From: Accumulibacter sp032229525 | GTDB taxonomy: Bacteria > Pseudomonadota > Gammaproteobacteria > Burkholderiales > Rhodocyclaceae | Assembly (NCBI RefSeq): GCF_032229525.1 | Contig: NZ_JAVTWB010000012.1 | Span: 1 to 64,000, forward strand | Reading direction: 5' to 3' | Length of the DNA: 64,000 bases | Shown: positions 24,589 through 34,458 of the stretch, piece by piece | Layout: each line of letters starts with the position of its first letter | How positions within the stretch are numbered: the first letter of the stretch is position 1 | Translations under genes and position numbers: made by a program | Notes under the pieces: generated by a model | What the model saw: only the letters and a program-made list of their open reading frames with translations | Told to the model about the DNA's origin: nothing | Database searches by the model: none

Positions 24589-26100
24589 ATGCTTACGGAT
24601 TACCTTGAAAGAATTCTCAACGCGCGGGTCTACGATGTCGCGATTGAAACCCCGCTGGACTTCGCGCCAAGCCTGTCTGCGCGCACCGGCAACCGAATCC
24701 TGCTGAAACGTGAAGACCTGCAACCGGTCTTTTCCTTCAAGCTGCGCGGTGCCTACAACAAGATCGTTCATCTGTCGGCCGAGAAGCTCAAGCGCGGGGT
24801 GATCTGCGCCTCGGCCGGCAACCATGCGCAAGGCGTTGCCTTGGCGGCCGCCAAGGTCGGCTGCCGGGCGGTGATCGTAATGCCGACGACGACGCCGCAG
24901 ATCAAGGTCCGGGCAGTTCAGGCGAGGGGTGGGGAAGTCGTGCTCGCCGGAGAGTCTTTCGATGACGCGTACGCGCATGCCCTGGAGCTGGAAAAGGCCG
25001 AAAAACTCAGCTTCGTGCACCCTTTCGACGATCCGGAAGTGATCGCCGGGCAAGGAACGATCGGCATGGAGATCCTGCGCCAGCACGCCGAGCCGATTCA
25101 TGCGGTGTTCTGCTGCGTTGGCGGCGGCGGGCTGATTTCCGGCGTCGCCGCGTACATCAAGCGGGTCAGGCCGGAGATCAAGATCATTGGCGTTGAAGCC
25201 ACCGACGCCGACGCCATGACGCGTTCGCTGAAAGCCGGCCAGCGCGTCAGGCTGGATCACGTCGGCCTGTTCGCCGATGGTGCGGCGGTCAAGTACGTCG
25301 GCGAAGAAACCTTCCGCCTCTGTCAGATGTACGTCGATGAAATGGTCCTGGTCAACACCGATGCCATCTGCGCTGCGATCAAGGATGTCTTCGAGGATAC
25401 CCGTGCCGTACTCGAACCGGCGGGGGCGCTCGCACTTGCCGGCGCCAAGGAATACGCGAAATCCCACAAGCTCAAAGACAAGACGCTGGTGGTCACCGCA
25501 TCCGGCGCCAACCTCAACTTCGACCGTCTGCGCTTTGTCGCCGAGCGGGCCGAGCTGGGCGAACAGCGCGAAGCCGTCTTTGCCGTCACCCTGCCGGAGA
25601 AACCCGGCGCCTACAAGCGATTCGTCTCGCTGATCGGTCCGCGCGGCATCACCGAGTTCAACTACCGTTACAACGACCTGCGCGACGCGCACGTCTTTGT
25701 CGGTGTCCAGGTCGCCTCCCGTGCCGAGTCAATCAAACTGCTGGATCATCTGCGCAAGCATGACTATCCGACGCTCGATCTGACCGACGACGAAATGGCC
25801 AAGGGCCATATCCGCCACCTCGTCGGTGGCCACTCGCCACGCATCGATAACGAGATCGTTTACCGTTTCGAGTTTCCCGAGCGTCCGGGTGCGCTGATGA
25901 AATTCCTCAACAGCATGAGTGCCGGCTGGAACATCAGCCTCTTCCATTACCGCAACCATGGCGCCGACTACGGCCGCGTGCTGGTCGGTATGCAGGTGCC
26001 GCCGGACGAGATGAGCGAGTTCGAGGACTTCCTCAAGAAAGTTGGTTACGCGTATTGCAACGAGACCCACAACCAGGCCTACAAACTTTTCCTGGGCTAG
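24589..26100 (+). CDS. ilvA: IlvA, threonine ammonia-lyase (biosynthetic)
   Basis: PLP enzyme that deaminates threonine to 2-oxobutanoate, the first step of isoleucine synthesis. 503 aa. PLP lysine K51 lies in SFKLRGAYNK, and the phosphate-binding loop VGGGGLISG follows near residue 183. Two C-terminal ACT-like regulatory domains (about 325-400 and 420-495) carry isoleucine feedback control in this class. ATG at 24589. The downstream genes cysK and patB are on the same strand but 142 bases apart, so co-transcription is uncertain. Confidence 0.96.
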   Translation: MLTDYLERILNARVYDVAIETPLDFAPSLSARTGNRILLKREDLQPVFSFKLRGAYNKIVHLSAEKLKRGVICASAGNHAQGVALAAAKVGCRAVIVMPTTTPQIKVRAVQARGGEVVLAGESFDDAYAHALELEKAEKLSFVHPFDDPEVIAGQGTIGMEILRQHAEPIHAVFCCVGGGGLISGVAAYIKRVRPEIKIIGVEATDADAMTRSLKAGQRVRLDHVGLFADGAAVKYVGEETFRLCQMYVDEMVLVNTDAICAAIKDVFEDTRAVLEPAGALALAGAKEYAKSHKLKDKTLVVTASGANLNFDRLRFVAERAELGEQREAVFAVTLPEKPGAYKRFVSLIGPRGITEFNYRYNDLRDAHVFVGVQVASRAESIKLLDHLRKHDYPTLDLTDDEMAKGHIRHLVGGHSPRIDNEIVYRFEFPERPGALMKFLNSMSAGWNISLFHYRNHGADYGRVLVGMQVPPDEMSEFEDFLKKVGYAYCNETHNQAYKLFLG

Positions 26101-26242
26101 TTTCATCGCCCGTGATTCCCCTTGCCCAGCCGGGCGCCCCTGGTTCCGCGCCAGCTCGCAGCTGGCAGGGCGCTGACCGACCGCAGGCCGCCATTGGCAA
26201 CACACCAGTCTATTCAAGACTACTTCGGAGGAGATCTTCAAG

Positions 26243-27181
26243 ATGCCCATGAACATCGTCAACAGCGTCACCGATCTGATCGGCAATACGCCGATCGTCA
26301 GGCTTCACCGCATTGCGGCAGACATTGACGGCACCATCGCGGTCAAACTGGAATTCTGCAATCCGGCACACAGCGTCAAGGATCGTATCGCGCTGGCGAT
26401 GATCGACGCGGCGCAGGCCGCCGGCCGGATCACCCCGGAAACGATCGTTCTCGAACCGACCTCGGGGAATACCGGCATCGGTCTGGCGATGGTTTGCGCA
26501 GCGCGCGGCATCAAGTGTTGCTTCGTGATGCCGGAAACCATGAGCCGCGAGCGCCGCCTGCTGCTCAAGGCGTACGGTGCCGAGCTGGTCCTCACCCCGG
26601 GGCCGGACGGCATGGGCGGCGCGATCCGCCGCAGCGAGGAAATGGCGGCCGCCGATTCCCGCTATTTCATCCCGCAACAGTTCGAGAACCCGGCCAATCC
26701 GGCCATCCACCGCGCGACCACCGCCGAGGAGATCTGGCACGATACCCATGGTCAGATCGACATCTTCGTCTCCGGGGTCGGTACCGGTGGCACCATCACC
26801 GGCGTCGGCGAAGTGCTCAAGGAGAGGAAGCCTGACGTACAGATCATCGCCGTTGAACCCGAGGCCTCGCCGGTGTTGTCCGGTGGACAGAAGGGACCCC
26901 ACCCGATCCAGGGGATTGGCGCCGGCTTCGTTCCCAAGGTGCTGAACACCGGGATTTACGACGAAGTGATGCGCGTCAGCGCAGACAACGCCTTTGCTGT
27001 CGCACGCAGGATGGCCACCGAAGAAGGCCTGCTGGTGGGTATCTCATCCGGCGCGGCGGTCTGGGCGGCGATGGAAGTCGCGCGTCGGCCGCAGAATGCC
27101 GGCAAGCTGACGGTAGTGATCATCCCCTCGTTCGGCGAGCGCTACTTGTCCACGCCACTCTACGCACATCTCGAGGTCTGA
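26243..27181 (+). CDS. cysK: CysK/CysM, cysteine synthase
   Basis: PLP enzyme making L-cysteine from O-acetylserine and sulfide. 312 aa. K46 in SVKDR holds PLP; TSGNTGIGLA near residue 73, GTGGTITGVGEVLKER near 177 and ISSGAA near 265 are all present. The start could be the ATG at 26243 or at 26249; GGAGGAG lies 9-15 bases ahead. A patB-type gene starts 13 bases after the stop, suggesting a sulfur amino-acid operon. CysK versus CysM (thiosulfate-using) is not decided; sequence is closer to CysK by memory. Confidence 0.9.
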   Translation: MPMNIVNSVTDLIGNTPIVRLHRIAADIDGTIAVKLEFCNPAHSVKDRIALAMIDAAQAAGRITPETIVLEPTSGNTGIGLAMVCAARGIKCCFVMPETMSRERRLLLKAYGAELVLTPGPDGMGGAIRRSEEMAAADSRYFIPQQFENPANPAIHRATTAEEIWHDTHGQIDIFVSGVGTGGTITGVGEVLKERKPDVQIIAVEPEASPVLSGGQKGPHPIQGIGAGFVPKVLNTGIYDEVMRVSADNAFAVARRMATEEGLLVGISSGAAVWAAMEVARRPQNAGKLTVVIIPSFGERYLSTPLYAHLEV

Positions 27182-27194
27182 GCCGGTTAGCGCC

Positions 27195-28346
27195 GTGGAC
27201 GGTTTCGATTTCGAGCGCGTCATCGAGCGGCGCGGCGCGGATTCGGTCAAGTGGAACAAATATGCCGGCCGCGACGTCCTCCCGCTGTGGGTTGCCGACA
27301 TGGACTTCGTCTCGCCGCCGGCGATCATCAGAGCGCTCGAAAAGCGCGTCGCAGAGAGCTGTTTCGGCTACGCCGAGGCGTGGCCATCGTTGTCCGAGGC
27401 GGTGGTCGGCCACCTGCAAAGTGAGTACGGCTGGCGGGTCGAGACGGACTGGCTGATCTGGTTGCCGGGACTGGTCACCGGACTCAACGTCGCCTGCCGG
27501 GCCGTTGACGGCGATGTGCTCACCGCGACGCCGATCTATCCCCCTTTCCTCTCGGCACCGCGCCTGTCTGGCCGGCAGCTGTCAACGGCTGCGCTGCGTC
27601 TGCATGCCGGCCGCTGGGTCTGGGATTTGGCGGCGCTGGCCGGCGCCGTGAAGCCGAACAGCCGCCTGCTCCTGCTTTGCCACCCGCACAACCCGGTCGG
27701 GCGAGCCTGGGACGCAAGCGAACTCGAAGAAATTGCCGCCTTCTGCAAACGGCATGAGTTGATCGTCTGCTCGGATGAGATCCACTGCGGCTTGCAACTC
27801 GACGAGCACCGCCAGCACCAGCCCCTGGCGATGATCGATGCGGACCTTGCCGGGCGCAGCATCACCCTGATGGCACCGTCGAAAACCTACAATATTCCTG
27901 GGCTCGGCTGTGCTTTTGCGGTGATTCCCGATGCCGGACTTCGCCGTCGATTTACCGCCGCGATGCGCGGCATCGTCCCGCACGCCAACGTCCTTGGTCT
28001 GGTGGCGATGGAAGCCGCCTATCGCGACTGCGAAGACTGGCGACAAGCGCTGCTCAAGGTTCTGCGCGGCAATCGGGATCGGGTCGAAGCGGCGCTTGCT
28101 GCCGTCCCTGGCCTGGCCGTGAGTCACGTCGAAGCGACCTATCTGGCGTGGATCGACGCGCGCGATCTGGGTGTCGCCGATCCGGCAGCTTTCTTTGAGG
28201 CTGCCGGCGTCGGCCTTTCCAGCGGTGTCGACTTTGGTTTTCCCGGCTGGCTACGGCTCAACTTCGGCTGTCCACGCGCGACCCTCGACAGAGCACTGGA
28301 ACGCATGCTGACGGCCTGCTCCGCTTTGCCCCACCGGAGGCCATGA
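27195..28346 (+). CDS. patB: PatB/MalY-type cystathionine beta-lyase (C-S lyase)
   Basis: Fold-type I PLP aminotransferase-like enzyme. 383 aa. PLP lysine is K230 in SKTYNIPGLG, and the family start DSVKWNKYAGRDVLPLWVADMDF is normal. The HNPVG motif and SDEIHCGLQL follow. It most likely cleaves cystathionine to homocysteine, in methionine synthesis, or acts as cysteine desulfhydrase. GTG start at 27195, 13 bases after cysK, so both genes are probably in one operon. Confidence 0.88.
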   Translation: MDGFDFERVIERRGADSVKWNKYAGRDVLPLWVADMDFVSPPAIIRALEKRVAESCFGYAEAWPSLSEAVVGHLQSEYGWRVETDWLIWLPGLVTGLNVACRAVDGDVLTATPIYPPFLSAPRLSGRQLSTAALRLHAGRWVWDLAALAGAVKPNSRLLLLCHPHNPVGRAWDASELEEIAAFCKRHELIVCSDEIHCGLQLDEHRQHQPLAMIDADLAGRSITLMAPSKTYNIPGLGCAFAVIPDAGLRRRFTAAMRGIVPHANVLGLVAMEAAYRDCEDWRQALLKVLRGNRDRVEAALAAVPGLAVSHVEATYLAWIDARDLGVADPAAFFEAAGVGLSSGVDFGFPGWLRLNFGCPRATLDRALERMLTACSALPHRRP

Positions 28347-28425
28347 GTTCTGTGTACGTTGCGTTCATACAGTAGCGCGGCTAGCATGCAGGACTTCGAG
28401 TGCCGACACGGCCAGGCACGACCAA

Positions 28426-31400
28426 ATGGCGTTTCTTCCTCCTTTGCGTAGGCTGTGGTCTGGCCGATGGGTGATCCTCATTGGCGTCGCCATCGTCGCC
28501 TTGTCGCTTACCGCCTGGGTCAGCCGGTCGATATCGGGCGCTGCAGACGAGCGTCTTGAACAGCGCTTCCGCCAGGCAGCGACCAACCGCGCTGATCTCA
28601 TCAGCCGGCAAATCGTGGAGCAACTGGACAATCTGACGACGCTGCAACGCCTGTTCAGCAGTGTCGATACTGTCGACTGGCCAACTTTCCAAAAGTTCAC
28701 CGGGCCGATGGTCAGCGATCACGGCATCCGCGGTTTTGGCTGGATGCCGGTGGTCGAGGCGGCTGATCGTGCCGACTTCGAACGCAGCGCCCGGCAACTG
28801 TGGGGCGATCGCTTTGCGATCAGCGAACGTAATGCCGAAGGCGCGGTGGTGGCAACGGAGGACCGCCAACGCTATTTTCCGGTCCTTTATGCGGTGCCAC
28901 TCGAACCGAACCAGTCAGCCATCGGCGTCAACCTGCATGCGGCAAGCAGCCGCGGCCCGCTGATCGATCAGGCGATCGACAGCGGCCTGCAGGTGGCCAG
29001 CGCACTCGGCCCGCTGCTGATCGACAATCGGCACACCAACACGGTGGTCATCGTCGCGCCGGTCTATCGTAGCGGCGGGGTCCCGGTAGTCCGTGAACAG
29101 CGGCGCGCGGCCATTCTCGGCGTTGTGCTGGCAGTTCTCAGCATGGACCAGCTGTTCGACGCGGCNNNNNNNNNNNNNNNNNNNNNNNNNNNNNNNNNNN
29201 NNNNNNNNNNNNNNNNNNNNNNNNNNNNNNNNNNNNNNNNNNNNNNNNNNNNNNNNNNNNNNNNNTGCTGCTGCTGATCTATCTGCACGCCCTGTTGACC
29301 CGCCGGGCGATGGCCGAAGAACTGGTTCGACAGCGGACGGCTGACTTGCGCAAGCGACAGCAATCCTACGAAACCCTAGTCGAAAATCTGCCGGTGATCA
29401 TTAGTCGCTACGATGACGACCATCGCCACTTGTTCACCAACCATGCCTTCGAGCGGTCGCTCGGGCTCCCGGCAGGCAGCGTTCTCGGCAAGACCGTGCG
29501 CCAGGTTTTCGAGAGTTACCCAGGGCTTGACCCACGCTTGATCGAGCAATGGGAGGCTGCCCTGAGGGCGGTCCATGAAACTGGCAGCGCGCAGCAGGTC
29601 GAGTTCGGTTTTCCGACGCCGCAAGGACCGCGCTTCTTCGACGGCGTTGTCGTGCCGGAAGCGGCAGCACAAACGGGCGGAGAAACGGCTCTGGGCATCT
29701 TCCACGAGATTACCGAGCGCCACACCGCCGAGGCGTGGGCGCGCAAGCTCTCCCTGGTGGTCGAGCAGAACCCGGCGACGATCATCATTACCGATACTGA
29801 AGGGCGCATCGAGTACGTCAACGACAAGTTCGTCGAAACCTCCGGCTATGCCAAAGCCGAGGTCATCGGCCGAAACACGCGCCTGCTCAGATCCCCAAGT
29901 ACGGCAGCAGCCCCCTACCACGACCTGTGGGCAACGATCACCGCCGGCCAAAGTTGGCACGGCGAGTTCGAGAATCGCCGCCGCGATGGCTCCCGGTACC
30001 ATGAGCGTGCCCTGGTTGCGCCGATCCTGGACAGTCACGGCCGGATCAGCAACTTTGTCGCCATCAAGGAGGACATCAGCGAGCTCAAGCAGATGATCGA
30101 CCGTTTGCACGAAAGCGAAAGCCGCTTCCGTGGCGTCGTGTCGGTAATGGCCGAGGGACTGATGCTGTGGTCGGAGAGCGGCGCCCTGGTTTTCGCCAAC
30201 CCTGCCGCCGAAGAGATCTTTGCGACTTCGCAAGCGGATTTTCCGAGCGGCACGGCCGGCGACTCGGGCACGACAAGACTACGGGAAGATGGCGAGGCTT
30301 TCCCAAGCGAGGGCTGGCCCTGGGTGGCCGCCATCCGCGACGCCTGCGAGGTGCGCGAAGTGGTGATGGGCTTGCGCTCGCCCGATGGTAGCCTGCGCTG
30401 GATACTGATCAATGCATCACCCTTGTGCACCGGCGACGCGACGCAGCCGAACGCGGCAGTGGCCACGTTTACCGACATCACCGAACGCAAGGCAGCGCAG
30501 CAGCGTGCCGAATTCCTGGCCCACCACGACCCGCTGACCGGCTTGCCCAACCGGCTGCTGCTACGCGACCGCCTAGAGCGAGCGATCGCCCTGGCCAGAC
30601 GATCGCACGGCCGCGTGGCCCTGATGTTCCTCGACCTCGACCGTTTCAAGACGATCAACGACTCGCTCGGCCACCCGATCGGCGACCAGTTGCTCAAGGC
30701 AGTGGTCGAGCGGCTGAAGACCTGTGTTCGCGAGTCCGACACGCTCAGCCGCCAGGGCGGCGACGAGTTCGTTATCGTACTTGGCGACGCACGCGACAGC
30801 GAGGCGGTGGCGCGACTGGCTGACAAGATCCAGGAACGAATGGCCACACCCTTCCTGGTCGACCGGCATGCCTTATCGACTTCCTTTTCGATCGGTATTG
30901 CCCTCTTTCCGGACGACGGCGACGACTTCGACAGCCTGACGCAGAAAGCGGACACGGCGATGTATCACGCCAAGCACGCCGGGAAGAACGCGCACCGCTT
31001 CTTTACCGAGCAGATGAACCGGCAGGCGGTCGAGCACATGCAACTCGAAACGCGCCTGCGACTGGCGCTGAAACGTGGCGAGTTCGTCCTGCACTATCAA
31101 CCGCAGATGGACCTGGAGTCGGGAAGCATCACCGGCGTTGAAGCTCTGGTGCGCTGGCAAAGTCCGGATGAGGGCCTGATCGCACCGGCGAAGTTCATCC
31201 CGATCGCCGAAGAAACCGGCCTCATCGTTCCGCTCGGCAAATGGGTCATGGGTGAGGCCTGCCGCCAGGCGCGCGCCTGGCAGGATGCGGGATTGCCGAA
31301 GTTTTCCGTGGCGGTCAATCTTTCAACCGTGCAGTTCCGCCGCAGCGATCTGGTGGAGACGGTGATCAATTCGCTGGTGCTCGCTGATCTGGATTCGGAA

Positions 31401-31841
31401 TGGCTCGAACTCGAATTGACCGAGTCGATCCTGATCCAGGACGCCGAGGCGACGCTCGACACCGCCCGGCGCCTGAAGGCAATTGGCGTCAAGCTGTCGG
31501 TCGACGATTTCGGCACCGGTTATTCGAGCCTGGCCTACCTCAAGCGCTTCGCTGTGGACAAGCTCAAGATCGCCCAGCCTTTCGTTCGCGACCTGGTCAC
31601 CGATCCGGACGATGCCTTGATCGTCCGCGCGATTGTCCAGATGGCCCACGGTCTCAAGCTACGAACAATCGCCGAGGGCGTTGAAAGCGCCGAAATGGCA
31701 GAGCACCTGCAGCGCTTCGAATGCGATGAAATACAAGGCTACTGGCTGGCGCGCCCAATGCCATCCGATAAATTATCGGCCTTCGTGCGTGACCGCCTGG
31801 CGTGTTCTAGCGAGCGGAACGAAAGATACCGTCTTCGGTAA
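28426..31841 (+). CDS. CHASE-PAS(x3)-GGDEF-EAL cyclic-di-GMP protein (interrupted by assembly gap)
   Basis: Membrane sensor for c-di-GMP turnover. The N-terminal part (28426-29165) has a transmembrane helix near residues 12-32 and a CHASE-type periplasmic region (RFRQAATNRADLI, GIRGFGWMPVV). After the N run the chain resumes in a transmembrane segment (LLLIYLHALL), then three PAS domains (about 29350-29720, 29745-30090, 30110-30480), GGDEF (30510-31000, intact GGDEF with the RxxD inhibitory site five residues before it) and EAL (31080-31790, EALVRW and DDFGTGYSSL intact). The two parts are in different frames only because the gap length is arbitrary. It is probably one gene, with cyclase and phosphodiesterase catalysis both possible. 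Confidence 0.8.
29166..29265. other. Assembly gap of 100 N
   Basis: Exactly 100 unresolved bases, the default scaffolding placeholder, so the real distance is unknown. It falls in the CHASE/transmembrane part of the c-di-GMP gene. Confidence 0.99.
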
Positions 31842-32430
31842 CCATCAGGTCGAGCGCCTGGTCGTGCGGCTGCGGGCAAATGGAGTCCAGGCGGGCCAGT
31901 TCAAAGCCCACCCCCACGACCAGTGGTCGCGGCGACAGCAAGGCCAGCGTGCGGTCGAAATAGCCGCCGCCATAGCCGAGGCGATAACCCGCCGCATCGA
32001 AGCCGTTCACCGGCACCAGCAAAGCCTCTGGAATGACAAAGCTGCCGCTCGCTGGCGTCGGTATTCCATAGCGGTCATTGACCATCGCCGTGTCTGACCC
32101 CCAGGCACGAAAGCGCAGCGCCCGGTCCTCGTCAATTACCACCGGTAGCAAGGCGCTGAAGCCTGTTTTGCCCTCGCCAGCCCACTTTTCGATCAGCGGC
32201 CGGAGATCCACTTCCTTGTTTAACGGCCAGCAAAAGCCGACGCGCATCGCCGCGAACTGCGGGAAACCGTCCTGCAGGTGTGTACGGACCCGGTTGGAGC
32301 GCCACTCCCACTCGGCCGCCGGCAGGGCAAGCCGGCGTTCCAGCAGCACTTTGCGCAAAACGCGTCGATCGGCAGAGCCGCTGCCGGCTGGATCTTCGGC
32401 GGTGATTGGCGGCATTGGCCCGCTGGCCAT
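31807..32430 (-). CDS. 5-formyltetrahydrofolate cyclo-ligase
   Basis: ATP-dependent enzyme converting 5-formyl-THF to 5,10-methenyl-THF in folate recycling. 207 aa. The C-terminal signature GYRLGYGGGYFDRTLA (near residue 147) and PLNKEVDLRP are present. The ATG at 32430 is chosen; it begins MASGPMPPITAEDPAGSGS, a long unstructured lead before the conserved VLRKVLLERR, so a later start is possible. Its 3' end overlaps the convergent c-di-GMP gene by 35 bases. The 6S RNA gene that often accompanies it in other proteobacteria does not fit here. Confidence 0.9.
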   Translation of the reverse strand: MASGPMPPITAEDPAGSGSADRRVLRKVLLERRLALPAAEWEWRSNRVRTHLQDGFPQFAAMRVGFCWPLNKEVDLRPLIEKWAGEGKTGFSALLPVVIDEDRALRFRAWGSDTAMVNDRYGIPTPASGSFVIPEALLVPVNGFDAAGYRLGYGGGYFDRTLALLSPRPLVVGVGFELARLDSICPQPHDQALDLMVTEDGIFRSAR

Positions 32431-32474
32431 GTGATATGCTCAAGACAAGAATTGTTCGGGAAATCCAGCTTATC

Positions 32475-34418
32475 ATGAAGTTTCGCCGCACCCTCCTGTT
32501 GCTCTTCATTCCCTGGATTCTGGCGCCACTCGGCGCCTTCGCAGCGACCGCTGACGAGCAGTTTCTGGCCGCACGAGACGCCGCGCGAAGCGGCGACAAG
32601 GCCAGACTGGAACGCTTGGCGGCGACGCTCGAGGGGTATGAACTGGCGTCCTATGTCGACTACTGGCGGCTCCTCCTCGACCTGAAAGAGACCGATCCAG
32701 CGACCGTCGAGGCTTTTCTGAACCGGCATCCGGACACCTACGTCGCCGAAAAACTGCGCATCGACTGGCTCCGGCAGGTCGGCAAGGGGCAGCAGTGGGC
32801 GAGCTTCGATGTCGAGTTTCCTCGCCTCGCACAACCGCCTCAGGATATTTCCTGCTACGCGCTGCAGAGCAGGCGCGCACGGGGCGACCGCAGCATGCTC
32901 GACGACGCCTTGCCGCTGTGGCTGACGCTGCTCGAACCGCCCGAGCCCTGCTACCCGGTGCTCGAGGCATTGATCGTCGAAAAGCGCGTGCTGGCCGATG
33001 GCGTCTGGGCGCGAATCCGCAACCAGTTCGAGGCCAACAAGACCCCGGCAGCGGCGTACAGCATCAATTACCTGCCACCAAGCCAGACCCCGGACAAGAA
33101 ACTGGTACAAACGATCATCGGAGCGCCACTGCCCTGGCTGATCAGGTTGCCGAACGATTTCTCCGGTAATCGCATGCAGCGCGAACTGGCGATCCTGGGA
33201 ATTCAGCGCATCGCGCGCAACGATCCGCGCATGGCGGCAGAGCAGTTGACCCGTATTTCGTCTTCGCTGCAGACCAATGAAAAAGGCTGGGCGTGGGCGC
33301 AGATCGCTCGACAGGCAGCATGGAAACACATGCCGGAGGCGATCGACTGGTACCGCCTGGCCGGTGACGCGCCGCTTTCCGACGATGTGGCAGAGTGGAA
33401 GGTGCGCGCCGCCCTGCGCGCCCAGGACTGGGGAGCGGTCCGTTCAACCATCGAGAAGATGCCGCCGGCGCTGGCAGCGCAGTCGGCCTGGGTCTATTGG
33501 CTGGGTCGCGCCTACCGCGCCGGCGGCAGGCTGGCCGAGGCCAACGCGCTGTTCGCGAAGATCGCCGGGCAGCCCGACTTCTACGGCAATCTGGCGAGCG
33601 ACGACCTCGGCCAGCCGATTTCACCACCACCGCGGGCGGCACAGCCAAGCAAGGAAGAGCTGGCAGCGGTTCAGGCCAACCCTGGCGTCCAGAGCGCGCT
33701 GGTTTTCTTTCGCCTCAATCTGCGCTCGGAAGGCGTCAGGGAATGGAACTGGGCATTGCGTGGGATGAGCGACCGGGAACTGCTGACGGCATCCGAGATC
33801 GCCCTGCGCGCTGACATTTACGACCGGGCGATTGCCGCAGCAGATCGGACCCGCACGGAACACGACTACTCGCTGCGCTACCTCGCGCCGTTTGGCGACC
33901 AGGTGCGACCGGCGGCGCGCAATCAGGCGCTCGACGATGCCTGGGTTTATGGCCTGATGCGTCAGGAGAGCCGCTTCATCACCCACGCCCGCTCGAGCGT
34001 CGGCGCTTCCGGTTTGATGCAGCTGATGCCGGCCACGGCCAAGTGGGTGGCCGCTAAGATCGGTCTCAAGAATTACCACCAGGGCCAGGTCAACGACACC
34101 GAAACCAACTTGCTGCTCGGCACCAGCTACATGCGGCTGGTTCTCGAGAGCCTCGACAATCACCCGGTGTTGGCCTCCGCGGCGTACAACGCAGGTCCGG
34201 GTCGGGCACGCAGATGGCGTGCCGACGGGCCGCTGGAAGGCGCCATCTATGCCGAAACCATCCCCTTCAGCGAAACCCGGGATTACGTCAAGAAAGTGAT
34301 GAGCAACTCCGTCTATTACGCGGCGCTGTTCGATGGCCAGCCGCAAACCCTCAAGAGCCGGCTCGGGATCGTCGCGGCACGCCCCGCCAGCGAGGCGAAG
34401 AGCGAGGATTTGCCGTAA
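32475..34418 (+). CDS. slt: Soluble lytic murein transglycosylase (Slt70 type)
   Basis: Periplasmic enzyme that cleaves the glycan strand of peptidoglycan, forming 1,6-anhydromuramic ends. 647 aa. The ATG at 32475 gives the signal peptide MKFRRTLLLLFIPWILAPLG ending near AFA-AT; earlier in-frame starts are rejected. A long helical solenoid (U and L regions) spans about 27-460. The SLT domain follows with catalytic Glu in RQESRF near residue 497, then GLMQLMPATA and ASAAYNAGPGRA. Divergent from the folate gene, 45 bases between the starts. Confidence 0.93.
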   Translation: MKFRRTLLLLFIPWILAPLGAFAATADEQFLAARDAARSGDKARLERLAATLEGYELASYVDYWRLLLDLKETDPATVEAFLNRHPDTYVAEKLRIDWLRQVGKGQQWASFDVEFPRLAQPPQDISCYALQSRRARGDRSMLDDALPLWLTLLEPPEPCYPVLEALIVEKRVLADGVWARIRNQFEANKTPAAAYSINYLPPSQTPDKKLVQTIIGAPLPWLIRLPNDFSGNRMQRELAILGIQRIARNDPRMAAEQLTRISSSLQTNEKGWAWAQIARQAAWKHMPEAIDWYRLAGDAPLSDDVAEWKVRAALRAQDWGAVRSTIEKMPPALAAQSAWVYWLGRAYRAGGRLAEANALFAKIAGQPDFYGNLASDDLGQPISPPPRAAQPSKEELAAVQANPGVQSALVFFRLNLRSEGVREWNWALRGMSDRELLTASEIALRADIYDRAIAAADRTRTEHDYSLRYLAPFGDQVRPAARNQALDDAWVYGLMRQESRFITHARSSVGASGLMQLMPATAKWVAAKIGLKNYHQGQVNDTETNLLLGTSYMRLVLESLDNHPVLASAAYNAGPGRARRWRADGPLEGAIYAETIPFSETRDYVKKVMSNSVYYAALFDGQPQTLKSRLGIVAARPASEAKSEDLP

Positions 34419-34458
34419 AATCACGGTTTCCAGACACTTATTTCACCGGTAGGACGCT

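Noticed and set aside
29166..29265. Frameshift in the c-di-GMP gene
   Set aside because: The frame change comes from an N gap of arbitrary length and is not evidence for a mutation.
32431..32474. 6S RNA gene beside the 5-formyltetrahydrofolate cyclo-ligase gene
   Set aside because: Only 44 bases lie between that gene and slt, too short for a 6S RNA of about 180 nt.
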